Shown in pieces: positions 1 through 6,346 of a stretch of 9,456 nucleotides of DNA (position 1 is its first letter; every line of letters starts with the position of its first letter). The notes beneath the pieces are model-generated. The model was not told the origin of the DNA and searched no databases. It saw only the letters and a program-made list of their open reading frames with translations. Source of the DNA: an uncultured Oscillospiraceae bacterium (GTDB taxonomy: Bacteria; Bacillota; Clostridia; Oscillospirales; Ruminococcaceae); the NCBI GenBank assembly GCA_958403605.1, contig CATXYA010000035.1, positions 1 to 9,456 of the forward strand. Reading direction: 5' to 3'. A program made the position numbers and the translations under genes.

Positions 1-37
1 CCAGCTCGGGCCCGCTGCCAAGAGGCGTCAGCAGGTA

Positions 38-889
38 CTAGCGCAATACTTCATCCACGGGCGGCAGTACCAAGGTGAGCGCAATACCGTGGGCTTGGCA
101 GTACCCGGCCAGCTCCACCAGCTTTTGCAGATTTTCCTCGTTGACGGCGTAGGCACTGTCCGCCGGGGTGACGCGGGACAAAGCGTCCAGCAGCGCCCGG
201 GGATTGGCCACAAATTCCTTGCCCGCGGCGTCGGTGGCCGTCTCGATAGCGGGCAGGACGCCGGGCTTTGCCAGCCCCCCGCCGCCGTACAGCGTGGCCG
301 CGTAGCCGATGAGGTTGCGCCGGTAGGGCAGGGGATCGCCGTTTTCATCGATCCAGTCCGCGTCCGTCCAATGCCCCTCGTCCCGGGTGGCGCCCGGCGT
401 GCCGCCGGAGAGGATGAGCAGGGCGTTGTTCAGCATATCGGCGTTGTAATTGAAGTTGAACAGGTAGGCCACGGGGTTTTCCACCACCGTCTCGATGGCC
501 TGCATGCGGTTGCGGGAATCGCCCTGGCGCAGGGTGTAAAAGCTGACCTCGAACACGCATTCCTTCAAGTTGGGGTTGCGCCGGGCCGCCAGATAAAACA
601 GATCGATGCTCTCGTTCATGGACGCGCCGCCGAAGGCCAGGTTCGACCAGGGCCGCCCCGTCACCTGGGCCACCAGATCAAGGTCGAAGTGGGCCATGCG
701 GGAGTCGCCCAGCAGGATGGAATCCTTGGGGGCGTTCAGATAGCTGCGCACGCGGGTGATGACAGAATCCTCGTTCTGCGCGCCGCCCTTGAGGCCGAAG
801 TAATCGTAGGGCTCAAAATAGACAAAGGCGCCGAAGTACAGCAGAAAAGGCAGCGCCAGGCACAGCAGCTTCAAGCACAATTTTTTCAT
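38..889 (-). CDS. SGNH-hydrolase-like membrane-anchored protein, MBOAT partner; apparently truncated at its C-terminus
   Basis: The 283-residue product starts with a signal-anchor helix (about residues 5-24, KLLCLALPFLLYFGAFVYF) and continues as an extracytoplasmic domain. GDSR at 61-64 matches SGNH block I with the nucleophilic Ser, and NLAFGGASMNE at 83-93 resembles the block II/III Gly-Asn region. The C-terminal DxxH block that completes the catalytic triad is not present. Start choice is firm: AAAGGAGG lies 6 bases before the ATG and overlaps the stop of the MBOAT gene 12 bases upstream, so the two are translationally coupled. Proteins of this kind (AlgJ/AlgX, PatB, DltD types) work with an MBOAT channel to O-acylate extracellular polymers. 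The frame ends at TAG (38-40) inside what looks like a continuing domain; downstream of TAG it remains open for the 12 codons left in the window (YLLTPLGSGPEL). Either a nonsense-mutated pseudogene, a sequencing error or a short variant. Family assignment is fairly sure, the function of this copy is not. Confidence 0.8.
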   Translation of the reverse strand: MKKLCLKLLCLALPFLLYFGAFVYFEPYDYFGLKGGAQNEDSVITRVRSYLNAPKDSILLGDSRMAHFDLDLVAQVTGRPWSNLAFGGASMNESIDLFYLAARRNPNLKECVFEVSFYTLRQGDSRNRMQAIETVVENPVAYLFNFNYNADMLNNALLILSGGTPGATRDEGHWTDADWIDENGDPLPYRRNLIGYAATLYGGGGLAKPGVLPAIETATDAAGKEFVANPRALLDALSRVTPADSAYAVNEENLQKLVELAGYCQAHGIALTLVLPPVDEVLR

Positions 890-901
890 GGCGCGCCTCC
901 T

Positions 902-2428
902 TTAAAAGTTGTTGTACAAAAAGCTGGCCGCGCTGGCGTAATAGCCGTTGTTGAGCAAAAAGCCCACAAAGACGCAGCCCATGAAAGCGTAATAGCACAG
1001 CCAGCGGGGCACGGCGGGCAGCGCCAGGATGGCGCCGGAGAGGTCGTGCCCCGGCGCCCAAAAGCGCCGCCATACGTCCAGCACCAGCCCCAGGCACAGC
1101 CCCAGCGCCAAAAAGGCGATGGCGCCGTACACCAGCAGCGCCGTCTGCAGCTGGGCGTTCCACACGGCCAGGAAATCAGCCAAGAAGGCGGACAGGGACA
1201 TTCCCCGGAACTGGGCCGTCAGCACGTACAGCGCGTCGGACACGCTGCCCGCGCGGAAAAATACCCAGGCCACGTTTACCAGCACAAAGGTGACAAGGCA
1301 CTGCCACACGCTGGCAAGCCTGCCGTTCTGGCGCAGATGCAGGGCGCGGTAGAGCTTGGCGCGCAGCGGCGCGGTGGCGTTTTCCACCACCTGGTAGACG
1401 CCGTGCAGCAGGCCCCAAATGACGTATGTCCAGCCCACGCCGTGCCACAGCCCGCTGACGAGGAACGTCAACAGCAGGTTGACGGCCTTGCGCGCCGGGC
1501 CCTTGCGGTTGCCGCCCAGGGGGATGTACACGTAGTCCTTGAGCCAGGAGGAAAAGCTGATGTGCCAGCGGCCCCAGAATTCCTTGATGGAACAGGAGAA
1601 ATACGGGGTGTCGAAGTTCGTCATCAGCGACAGGCCCAGCAGCTCCGCCGTGCCCAGGGCCAGCAGGGAATAGCCGGCGAAATCGAAATACAGCTGCAGG
1701 CCGAAGCCCAGCGCCGCCGCTGTCAGCGACAGGCCCGTGTAAGCAGTGACGTCGGCGTAAACAGCGTTCACATACACGGCCAGCACGTCGGCCAAAGCGG
1801 TCTTGAACAGATAGCCCAGCGCCAGCGTCACCAGGGCGTGGGGCGCGCGCTGCGCGTCAAAGCGGCGGGGCGCCCGCAGCTGCGGCAGCAGCTTGTCCCC
1901 CCGCATGATGGGGCCGGAGGAGATGAGGCAGAAAAAGCCCGTGAACAGCGCGAAGTTGACAAAGCGCGGCTCCGGCGCATACTTTTTGCGGTACACGTCC
2001 ATGGCATAGCCCAAGGACTGCACGGTAAAGAAGCTGATGCCCAGCGGCAGCACGATGCTGAACGCCGCCCCGGCTTCATTGGCAAAGCCCAGGCGCGCAA
2101 GCCCCGCCCACAGCCCGGCATTTACCGCCGCGCCGTGCAAGGCGGTGCCCAGGCCCTTTAAGGCCACCAGCAGCCCCACGGTGGCGGCCAAGGCGGCCCA
2201 CAGCCAACGCCTGCGGGCCGCGCCCTCGGCCTTGTCCATGCGGCGCACCAGCAGCCACACGGCGGCGCTGTCCAAGAGCAGTACCGGCAGCCAGGCCGGG
2301 GTGTTCAGCGCATAGAACAGATAACTGGCCGCCAGCAGCACGGCGTTTTGCAGCCGTTTCGGCACCAAAAAAGCCGCCAGGGCGGCCAGCGGGAAAAACA
2401 AAAAGAAAGAAAGGTTGGTGAAGGTCAA
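902..2428 (-). CDS. MBOAT family O-acyltransferase (AlgI/DltB/PatA-like)
   Basis: This 508-residue polytopic membrane protein has the normal family length and N-terminus (MTFTNLSFFLFFPLAALAAF). Family marks are visible: ISFFTVQSLGY near 131-141, QLYFDFAGYSLLALG near 245-259, EFWGRWHISFSSWLKDYVYIPLGG at 283-306 (here split from the longer block), and SGLWHGVGWTYVIWGLLHG at 325-343, whose His329 aligns with the invariant MBOAT histidine. The family moves acyl groups, commonly acetyl, from the cytoplasm to polysaccharide, peptidoglycan or teichoic acid outside. It starts with TTG at 2426-2428, chosen because it gives the canonical MBOAT N-terminus and has AAGGAGG at 2438-2444, nine bases before it. 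It heads a minus-strand operon with the SGNH-like gene, driven by the promoter at 2470-2498. The polymer modified cannot be read from sequence; the neighbouring legionaminic-acid genes suggest a surface glycan. Confidence 0.93.
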   Translation of the reverse strand: MTFTNLSFFLFFPLAALAAFLVPKRLQNAVLLAASYLFYALNTPAWLPVLLLDSAAVWLLVRRMDKAEGAARRRWLWAALAATVGLLVALKGLGTALHGAAVNAGLWAGLARLGFANEAGAAFSIVLPLGISFFTVQSLGYAMDVYRKKYAPEPRFVNFALFTGFFCLISSGPIMRGDKLLPQLRAPRRFDAQRAPHALVTLALGYLFKTALADVLAVYVNAVYADVTAYTGLSLTAAALGFGLQLYFDFAGYSLLALGTAELLGLSLMTNFDTPYFSCSIKEFWGRWHISFSSWLKDYVYIPLGGNRKGPARKAVNLLLTFLVSGLWHGVGWTYVIWGLLHGVYQVVENATAPLRAKLYRALHLRQNGRLASVWQCLVTFVLVNVAWVFFRAGSVSDALYVLTAQFRGMSLSAFLADFLAVWNAQLQTALLVYGAIAFLALGLCLGLVLDVWRRFWAPGHDLSGAILALPAVPRWLCYYAFMGCVFVGFLLNNGYYASAASFLYNNF

Positions 2429-2469
2429 GGAAAACGGCCTCCTTCTTCGTTTACAAAAAATTCTATTAC

Positions 2470-2498
2470 ATTATAATGGCAAGGCGCGGATTTGTAAA
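2470..2498 (-). promoter_or_regulatory. Sigma-A promoter of the MBOAT/SGNH operon
   Basis: Read on the minus strand, TTTACA (2493-2498) and a perfect TATAAT (2470-2475) are separated by exactly 17 bases. Transcription should begin near 2462, giving a leader of roughly 35 bases before the TTG start at 2428. One of the clearest promoters in the window. Confidence 0.85.
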
Positions 2499-2533
2499 GA
2501 AAAAGGGCGCATTGCAAAACAGCAACCAAAGAA

Positions 2534-2579
2534 ACACCCCCTGGAACAACCATGGGAAGTTGTTGCAGGAGGCGTTTTT
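2534..2579. terminator. Bidirectional terminator-like hairpin
   Basis: CCTGGAACAAC (2540-2550) and GTTGTTGCAGG (2559-2569) form an 11-bp stem with one G-G mismatch around an 8-base loop. Pairing extends imperfectly outward to about 2534/2575. On the plus strand it is followed by TTTTT (2575-2579); on the minus strand by GTTTCTTT. It lies downstream of the minus-strand miniprotein gene (2867-3001) and just upstream of the MBOAT promoter, so insulating the MBOAT operon from that transcript is the simplest role. No plus-strand gene is seen that would need it. Confidence 0.5.
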
Positions 2580-2622
2580 CATTATTTTGCTTGACCGATC
2601 GCCGCATCCCAAGGCTCGGTAG

Positions 2623-2645
2623 GGAACGCCGTCCCCGGCGTTCCG
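2623..2645. repeat. Palindromic repeat element, copy 1
   Basis: Nine-base arms GGAACGCCG / CGGCGTTCC enclose a TCCC loop (2623-2644). Including the base at 2645, the element is an exact reverse complement of copy 2 at 2799-2821. Similarity continues outside the palindrome (a GA-Y-TTTC-W-G motif on one side, ACC on the other, read in the copy 2 orientation), so this is a repeat unit rather than a chance hairpin. Resembles REP/MITE-type intergenic repeats. Confidence 0.75.
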
Positions 2646-2798
2646 CTCCCCAGAAAATCGCGCGGGTTGGAATCAACGCTCCATGACTCCGAAAAAAAGA
2701 TGGGGAACTCAACAAATACGGCGGCTTTTCGGGGGATGCATTTCCACAACAAGACGCTGCACAAGACAAAAGGATACCATCGTCCTGACTTTCAGCGG

Positions 2799-2821
2799 CG
2801 GAACGCCGGGGACGGCGTTCC
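2799..2821. repeat. Palindromic repeat element, copy 2 (inverted)
   Basis: Arms GGAACGCCG (2800-2808) and CGGCGTTCC (2813-2821) enclose a GGGA loop. With C2799 it matches copy 1 over 23 bases in inverted orientation. Together the copies bound about 150 bases of sequence with no supportable gene; short open frames through it lack ribosome binding sites and merely translate the repeat. Confidence 0.75.
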
Positions 2822-2866
2822 AACCAGAGGCAACTTTTTCTTTGGGGGCCGTTTTGCGGGCGCGCC

Positions 2867-3001
2867 CTAAGCGAAGCTGAGCAGGAAAACGGCGAGAAAG
2901 GAAAAAAGCGCGACCAGGATGCCCAGCACCACCGGCAGGACATCATCGCCTGGCCGCCCCCTTGTGGGCGGGGGGCGGTGCAGGCGGGTGGGAAGACGCA
3001 T
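2867..3001 (-). CDS. 44-residue single-pass membrane miniprotein
   Basis: A small open frame of 44 codons from ATG at 2999-3001 to TAG at 2867-2869. The N-terminal half is basic and proline-rich (MRLPTRLHRPPPTRGRPGDD); the C-terminal half, residues 21-44, is one hydrophobic helix (VLPVVLGILVALFSFLAVFL then LSFA). This would place the basic end in the cytoplasm by the positive-inside rule. Support for a real gene is good for its size: AAGGGGG at 3009-3015 lies seven bases before the ATG, and a TTGATT/TATAAT promoter with 17-base spacing sits at 3044-3072, giving a leader of about 36 bases. It is oriented away from the Xre regulator gene, with which it shares the upstream region. No family is recognised and no function is proposed. 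Confidence 0.65.
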   Translation of the reverse strand: MRLPTRLHRPPPTRGRPGDDVLPVVLGILVALFSFLAVFLLSFA

Positions 3002-3043
3002 GAGTATTCCCCCTTGGTTTAGATTTTCGGGTTCTTTGAGATA

Positions 3044-3072
3044 ATTATAAAACCATTAGTAATAAAAATCAA
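3044..3072 (-). promoter_or_regulatory. Promoter of the 44-residue miniprotein gene
   Basis: On the minus strand TTGATT (3067-3072), 17 bases, then a perfect TATAAT (3044-3049). It points at the miniprotein start at 3001 and is divergent from the Xre gene. Confidence 0.7.
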
Positions 3073-3107
3073 GCCGGGAGGCAGGATTCATATGACTGGG
3101 GATAAGT

Positions 3108-3135
3108 GTGATTCCACGTAGGAATGCGATAAAAT
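3108..3135 (+). promoter_or_regulatory. Possible promoter of the Xre gene
   Basis: TAAAAT (3130-3135) matches the -10 consensus at five of six bases. The best -35 at workable spacing is GTGATT (3108-3113, 16 bases), only a half match, so the promoter would be weak or activator-dependent. It leaves a very short leader before the RBS at 3142-3149. Confidence 0.4.
3111..3125. promoter_or_regulatory. Candidate operator (inverted repeat) for the Xre regulator
   Basis: ATTCC and GGAAT are five-base inverted arms around ACGTA, whose core ACGT is itself palindromic. The element lies between the proposed -35 and -10 of the Xre gene, where a bound repressor would block polymerase. Xre-type regulators often control their own gene through such sites; binding by this protein is inference. 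Confidence 0.35.
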
Positions 3136-3155
3136 AATCCTGGGAGGGGAAGCCG

Positions 3156-3527
3156 GTGAAGAAGCAGAGCAATGTGGAGATCGGGGGCCGGCTGCGCGCC
3201 GCCCGCCGCGCCAGAGGGCTGACCCAAGAGCAGCTGGCGGAAAAAATAGACCTGTCACCGCTGTTTTTAAGCTATGTGGAATGCGGGCAGAAGGGCATGT
3301 CGCTGCAGACGATGGAAAAGATCTGCCGCACGCTGGACGTCCCAGCGGATTATCTGCTGCTGGGCCGCGAGAGCGGCGCTGCCATACCTGGCGGCGAAAA
3401 GCTGCGCAAACTGCTGCGCCAGCTGCCGCCGGAATACCTGCCCCTGGCGGAAGAGGCGCTGCGCACGCTGCTGCACACGGTGCAGGCCGTGGAACGCGCG
3501 GAGCGGGAAAAGCAAAACAAGGAATGA
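3156..3527 (+). CDS. Xre-family helix-turn-helix transcriptional regulator
   Basis: A 123-residue cytoplasmic protein with an N-terminal Cro/C1-type HTH at about residues 9-70 (IGGRLRAARRARGLTQEQLA, followed by SPLFLSYVECGQKGMSLQTM and ICRTLDVPADYLL). The pattern GLTQ-E-LA, S-Y-E-G and LDVP-DYLL is typical of the family. Residues 79-120 form a charged, leucine-rich helical tail (EKLRKLLRQL to EREKQNKE) likely to mediate dimerisation. The start is GTG with GGGAGGGG at 3142-3149, eight bases before it. The gene stands alone: an intrinsic terminator begins two bases after the TGA. A candidate operator lies in its own promoter region, so autoregulation is likely, and its position between the miniprotein, the MBOAT operon and the leg operon makes these possible targets. 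The targets are not shown by the sequence. Confidence 0.9.
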   Translation: MKKQSNVEIGGRLRAARRARGLTQEQLAEKIDLSPLFLSYVECGQKGMSLQTMEKICRTLDVPADYLLLGRESGAAIPGGEKLRKLLRQLPPEYLPLAEEALRTLLHTVQAVERAEREKQNKE

Positions 3528-3528
3528 A

Positions 3529-3564
3529 CACCATGCCTGCGGCGCCGCGGGTATGGTGCTTTTT
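3529..3564 (+). terminator. Intrinsic terminator of the Xre gene
   Basis: CACCATGCCTGCGGC (3529-3543) pairs with GCCGCGGGTATGGTG (3544-3558) over 15 positions with two G-T wobbles; the innermost pairs open to form the loop. A T-run follows (3560-3564, then ATT). This is a classic rho-independent terminator right after the regulator stop codon, separating it from the leg operon. Confidence 0.85.
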
Positions 3565-3565
3565 A

Positions 3566-3594
3566 TTGCTATTTGCCGCTTTTTGTATTATACT
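3566..3594 (+). promoter_or_regulatory. Promoter of the legB operon
   Basis: TTGCTA (3566-3571), 17 bases, TATACT (3589-3594): four and five of six matches to consensus. The -35 starts directly after the T-run of the preceding terminator, so the two elements are packed end to end. Predicted transcript start is near 3601, giving a leader of about 70 bases before legB. Confidence 0.7.
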
Positions 3595-3619
3595 AACCAA
3601 TGTGTATGGACATTTGTAC

Positions 3620-3641
3620 CCCCGCGCTTTTTGGGGCGGGG
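3620..3641 (+). promoter_or_regulatory. Leader hairpin upstream of legB
   Basis: CCCCGC (3620-3625) and GCGGGG (3636-3641) can form a six-pair GC stem around a 10-base loop in the predicted 5' leader. It ends about a dozen bases before the RBS (AAGGAG, 3654-3659) and has no T-run behind it. It may stabilise the transcript or tune translation; no riboswitch class is recognised. Confidence 0.35.
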
Positions 3642-3670
3642 CAAAATGCAGAAAAGGAGAGGACCCCCTG

Positions 3671-4654
3671 ATGTCTCAAACAGTCATGGTCACGGGCGCC
3701 GACGGCTTTATCGGCAGCCATCTCACGGAAGAACTGGTGAAACAGGGCAAACGGGTGAAAGCCTTTTGCTACTATAACTCCTTTGGCAAATGGGGCTGGC
3801 TGGACACGCTGCCCGACGAGATCAAAAACGAGATCGAGGTGTTCCTGGGCGATATCCGCGATCCCAACGGCGTGCGCACGGCCATGAAGGGCCAGGAGGT
3901 GGTGTACCACCTGGCGGCGCTGATCGCCATCCCCTTCAGCTACCATTCGCCGGACAGCTACGTGGACACCAACATCAAGGGCACGCTGAACGTGCTCAAC
4001 GCCGCCCGCGATGTGGGCACGTCCCGCCTGCTGGTGACCTCCACCAGCGAGGTATACGGCACGGCCCAATATGTGCCCATCGATGAAAAGCACCCTTTCC
4101 AGGGCCAGAGCCCCTATTCCGCCACCAAGATCGGCGCGGACCGGCTGGCCGAGAGTTTCTACCGCTCGTTCGAGCTGCCCGTCACCATCGTGCGGCCCTT
4201 CAATACCTACGGGCCGCGCCAGTCTGGCCGGGCGGTCATCCCCACCATCATCACGCAGCTGCTTTCCGGCGCCCGGGAGATCAAGCTGGGCAGCCTCACC
4301 CCCACGCGGGACTTCAACTATGTGAAGGACACGGCGGCGGGCTTCATGGCCATCGCCGATTGTAAGGAGGCCATCGGCCGTGAGCTGAACATCGCCACGG
4401 GCCGCGAGATCTCCATCGGCCAGCTGGCGGAGGAACTGATCCGCCAGATCGATCCGCAGGCGAAGATCGTGTGCGAGGAAGAGCGCTTGCGCCCGGAAAA
4501 AAGCGAGGTCAACCGCCTGCTGGGCGACGCCACGCAGCTGCGGGAGCTGACGGGCTGGGCCCCGGCCTACACCTTTGAGGAGGGCCTGGCCGAGACCATC
4601 GCCTGGATCAAAGACCATATGGACAGCTTCCGCGTGGGCGTGTACAGCCTGTAA
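3671..4654 (+). CDS. legB: LegB-type NAD-dependent NDP-sugar 4,6-dehydratase (legionaminic acid pathway)
   Basis: A 327-residue extended short-chain dehydrogenase with the family's usual length. GADGFIG at 9-15 is the GxxGxxG NAD loop, TSTSEVYG at 123-130 holds the active-site Thr125 and Glu127 (with Ser where RmlB-type enzymes have Asp), and YSATK at 149-153 gives the catalytic Tyr149 and Lys153. FNTYGPRQSGRAVIPTIITQ at 178-197 and SLTPTRDFNYVKDT at 208-221 are strongly reminiscent of LegB rather than RmlB or GalE. LegB converts an NDP-GlcNAc (GDP-GlcNAc in Campylobacter) to the 4-keto-6-deoxy sugar, the first step to legionaminic acid. The ATG at 3671 is chosen because it fits the family N-terminus and follows AAGGAG (3654-3659, 11 bases). 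The frame is open upstream, but that part overlaps the terminator and promoter. It heads the operon that ends, within this window, with legC. Pathway assignment is strengthened by legC. Confidence 0.9.
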   Translation: MSQTVMVTGADGFIGSHLTEELVKQGKRVKAFCYYNSFGKWGWLDTLPDEIKNEIEVFLGDIRDPNGVRTAMKGQEVVYHLAALIAIPFSYHSPDSYVDTNIKGTLNVLNAARDVGTSRLLVTSTSEVYGTAQYVPIDEKHPFQGQSPYSATKIGADRLAESFYRSFELPVTIVRPFNTYGPRQSGRAVIPTIITQLLSGAREIKLGSLTPTRDFNYVKDTAAGFMAIADCKEAIGRELNIATGREISIGQLAEELIRQIDPQAKIVCEEERLRPEKSEVNRLLGDATQLRELTGWAPAYTFEEGLAETIAWIKDHMDSFRVGVYSL

Positions 4655-4680
4655 CCGGACGGCTGGGGACGGAGAAAACG

Positions 4681-6282
4681 ATGGAACATCCTGCCTCCAA
4701 ATGGAATTTTCTCAAAACGAGTGCCGCGCGCTGGCTGGCGGGGTATTGCTTCGTGCTGCTGTGCGGGGTGGGCCTGGTGTACTATTGGCGCGTGGCGTAC
4801 CGGTTCGACAGCCTGTCGCCCGGCCTGGCCACGGCCATCGTGTGCGCGGGCTTCTCCGCCGTGTACCTGGCGGTGTTTCTGTGCGCGCACTTTTTAAAGC
4901 AGAACCTGCCGCTGAAGGCGGGCGTGCTGGTGCTGCTGGCAGCCCTATGCTTTGCGGCGGCCAACCCGCCCTTACAGGCGCCCGATGAGACGATGCATTT
5001 CGCCCGCGCCTATTCCTTTGGCAGCGGCAACTTTTTGTTGGATCAAAACGAGGATTATCCCCAGGACGTGGACGCCCTGTTCGCGGCCTTCCCGGGCTTT
5101 TATCAAAGCGAGGTATTGGCGAAGGGCGGGCCGGAGCTGCCCGAGGCCTATGCCGAGTACCGCCGTCTGGTGGACAGCGGCGAGGCCGTGCCCAACGCGG
5201 CCACCAGCTACCAGCAGTTATACGCCTATCTGCCGCCCGCTGCGGGCGTGGCGGTGGGGCGGCTGTTTGGCGCTGACGCGCTGGCGTGTATGTACCTGGC
5301 CCGGGCGGCCAATGCCCTGTGCTATGCCGTGCTGTGCGCCATGGCCGTGTATCTGGCCGGGCGCTTCGTGCCGCTTTTGCTGGCCTTGATGCTGTCGCCC
5401 ATCGCGCTGTTCATCGCCGGGTCGGCCAGCGCCGACGGGCTATACCTGGGCTGCACGTGGCTGTTCATCGGCGCGTGCCTGTCGCCGGTGGTCACTAAAA
5501 AGCGGCTGGCGGCGCTGGTGGGCAGCTTTGCGCTGCTGTACGTCTCAAAGCCCACCAGCCTGGCGCTGCTGCCGCTGTGCTTTTTGCTGCCCTTTACCGA
5601 GGGCAGGACCAAGAAGGGCAAGCGCCTGCGGCCCGCTGTGAAAAGCGGCATGGCCCTTGCGGGCGGTGTGGGCGCGGCGCTGGTGCTCAGCAAAATTTTC
5701 GGCTGGTACGTGGCCTTTGCCAGCAACTACGGCCGTGTGGCTTACAATCTGCCGGGCATCGACCCAACCGCCCAGTTCAAATTCGTCCTCTCAAACCCTG
5801 TGCGCTATTTGGCGGTGTTCTGCTATTCGCTGTACCGCGACAAGGCGAACCTGTTCAGCCTGGGCGCCTTCGGCTGGATGGATATGAACGTGGAGTTCGT
5901 CAACTACTTTGCGCCTTTGGTGCTGCTGTTTGCCGCGGCGCTGTGCGCCCTGGAGGCCTCGCGGGAGCCGCCGCGCACGGGCTGGCTGCTGGCTTTGACA
6001 GGGGTGCTGTTCTACGGCGTCACCTATTCGGGCATGTACCTTACCAGCACGCCCGTCACCCTGGCGGAGATCAACGGTGTGCAGACGCGCTATCTGCTGG
6101 GGGCGTTTTTCGCGCTGTTCGGCCTGGCGGCCATTTTGCTGGGGCGGACGATGGCCCTGCAGGAGCTGCGCCCCGGCAAGCCGCAGAAGACGCCGCCCGC
6201 CTGGCGCATGCTGCATTTGTCGTTCTGTTTTGCGGTGGTCAGCGCGCTGCTGCTGTTCCAGAAATACTATATCGGGGCCTGA
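4681..6282 (+). CDS. DUF2142-like polytopic membrane protein, putative GT-C-type glycosyltransferase
   Basis: A 533-residue membrane protein with many hydrophobic segments (first at about 18-36, then 48-70, 80-95, and further ones to the C-terminus). The first large extracytoplasmic loop carries PDETMHFARAY at 101-111, the PDExxHFxRAY hallmark of DUF2142. Other matches are YAYLPPAAGVAVGRLFG (181-197), SASADGLYLG (248-257), SKPTSLALLPL (289-299) and NGVQTRYLL (465-473), where family members usually read GVQGRYxLP. The acidic DE in the first outer loop is the arrangement of GT-C glycosyltransferases, which use lipid-linked sugars outside the membrane; the reaction here is inferred. The ATG at 4681 has GGAG six bases upstream (4671-4674) and lies 26 bases after legB. 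DUF2142 proteins are frequent in surface polysaccharide and teichoic acid loci, consistent with this context. Confidence 0.82.
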   Translation: MEHPASKWNFLKTSAARWLAGYCFVLLCGVGLVYYWRVAYRFDSLSPGLATAIVCAGFSAVYLAVFLCAHFLKQNLPLKAGVLVLLAALCFAAANPPLQAPDETMHFARAYSFGSGNFLLDQNEDYPQDVDALFAAFPGFYQSEVLAKGGPELPEAYAEYRRLVDSGEAVPNAATSYQQLYAYLPPAAGVAVGRLFGADALACMYLARAANALCYAVLCAMAVYLAGRFVPLLLALMLSPIALFIAGSASADGLYLGCTWLFIGACLSPVVTKKRLAALVGSFALLYVSKPTSLALLPLCFLLPFTEGRTKKGKRLRPAVKSGMALAGGVGAALVLSKIFGWYVAFASNYGRVAYNLPGIDPTAQFKFVLSNPVRYLAVFCYSLYRDKANLFSLGAFGWMDMNVEFVNYFAPLVLLFAAALCALEASREPPRTGWLLALTGVLFYGVTYSGMYLTSTPVTLAEINGVQTRYLLGAFFALFGLAAILLGRTMALQELRPGKPQKTPPAWRMLHLSFCFAVVSALLLFQKYYIGA

Positions 6283-6346
6283 CGCGCCCTTTTGAGGAGC
6301 ATCTTTTTTCTTTGCGGCCAATCTATCGAAAAGGAGACAACCTTTT

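Noticed and set aside
89..2161. A 690-codon open frame on the plus strand opposite the MBOAT and SGNH genes
   Set aside because: High-GC shadow of two well-supported minus-strand genes; Gln/His/Arg-rich product with no domain and no RBS.
2600..2850. CRISPR array or insertion sequence in the repeat region
   Set aside because: Only two inverted copies, no regular spacers, and no transposase frame; at most a MITE- or REP-like element.
2667..2880. Two plus-strand frames of 65-67 codons through the repeat region
   Set aside because: No RBS before either start, and the shared peptide (GTPGTAF) is just the palindromic repeat translated.
2425..2946. A 173-codon minus-strand frame across the intergenic region
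   Set aside because: It runs through the MBOAT promoter, the hairpin and both repeats, has no RBS at its start, and overlaps the better supported 44-residue gene in another frame.
3524..3670. In-frame N-terminal extension of LegB from ATG 3524 or 3533 that reads like a membrane segment (VWCFLLLFAAFCIILTNVYG)
   Set aside because: The stretch coincides with a strong terminator, a T-rich promoter and a leader hairpin, which explains the hydrophobic codons. The start at 3671 has its own RBS and matches the family N-terminus.
3671..4654. Alternative identity as RmlB or UDP-glucose 4-epimerase
   Set aside because: The active site reads TSE, not TDE, the GRAVIPTIITQ and SLTPTRDFNYVKDT blocks point to LegB, and a LegC gene lies in the same operon.
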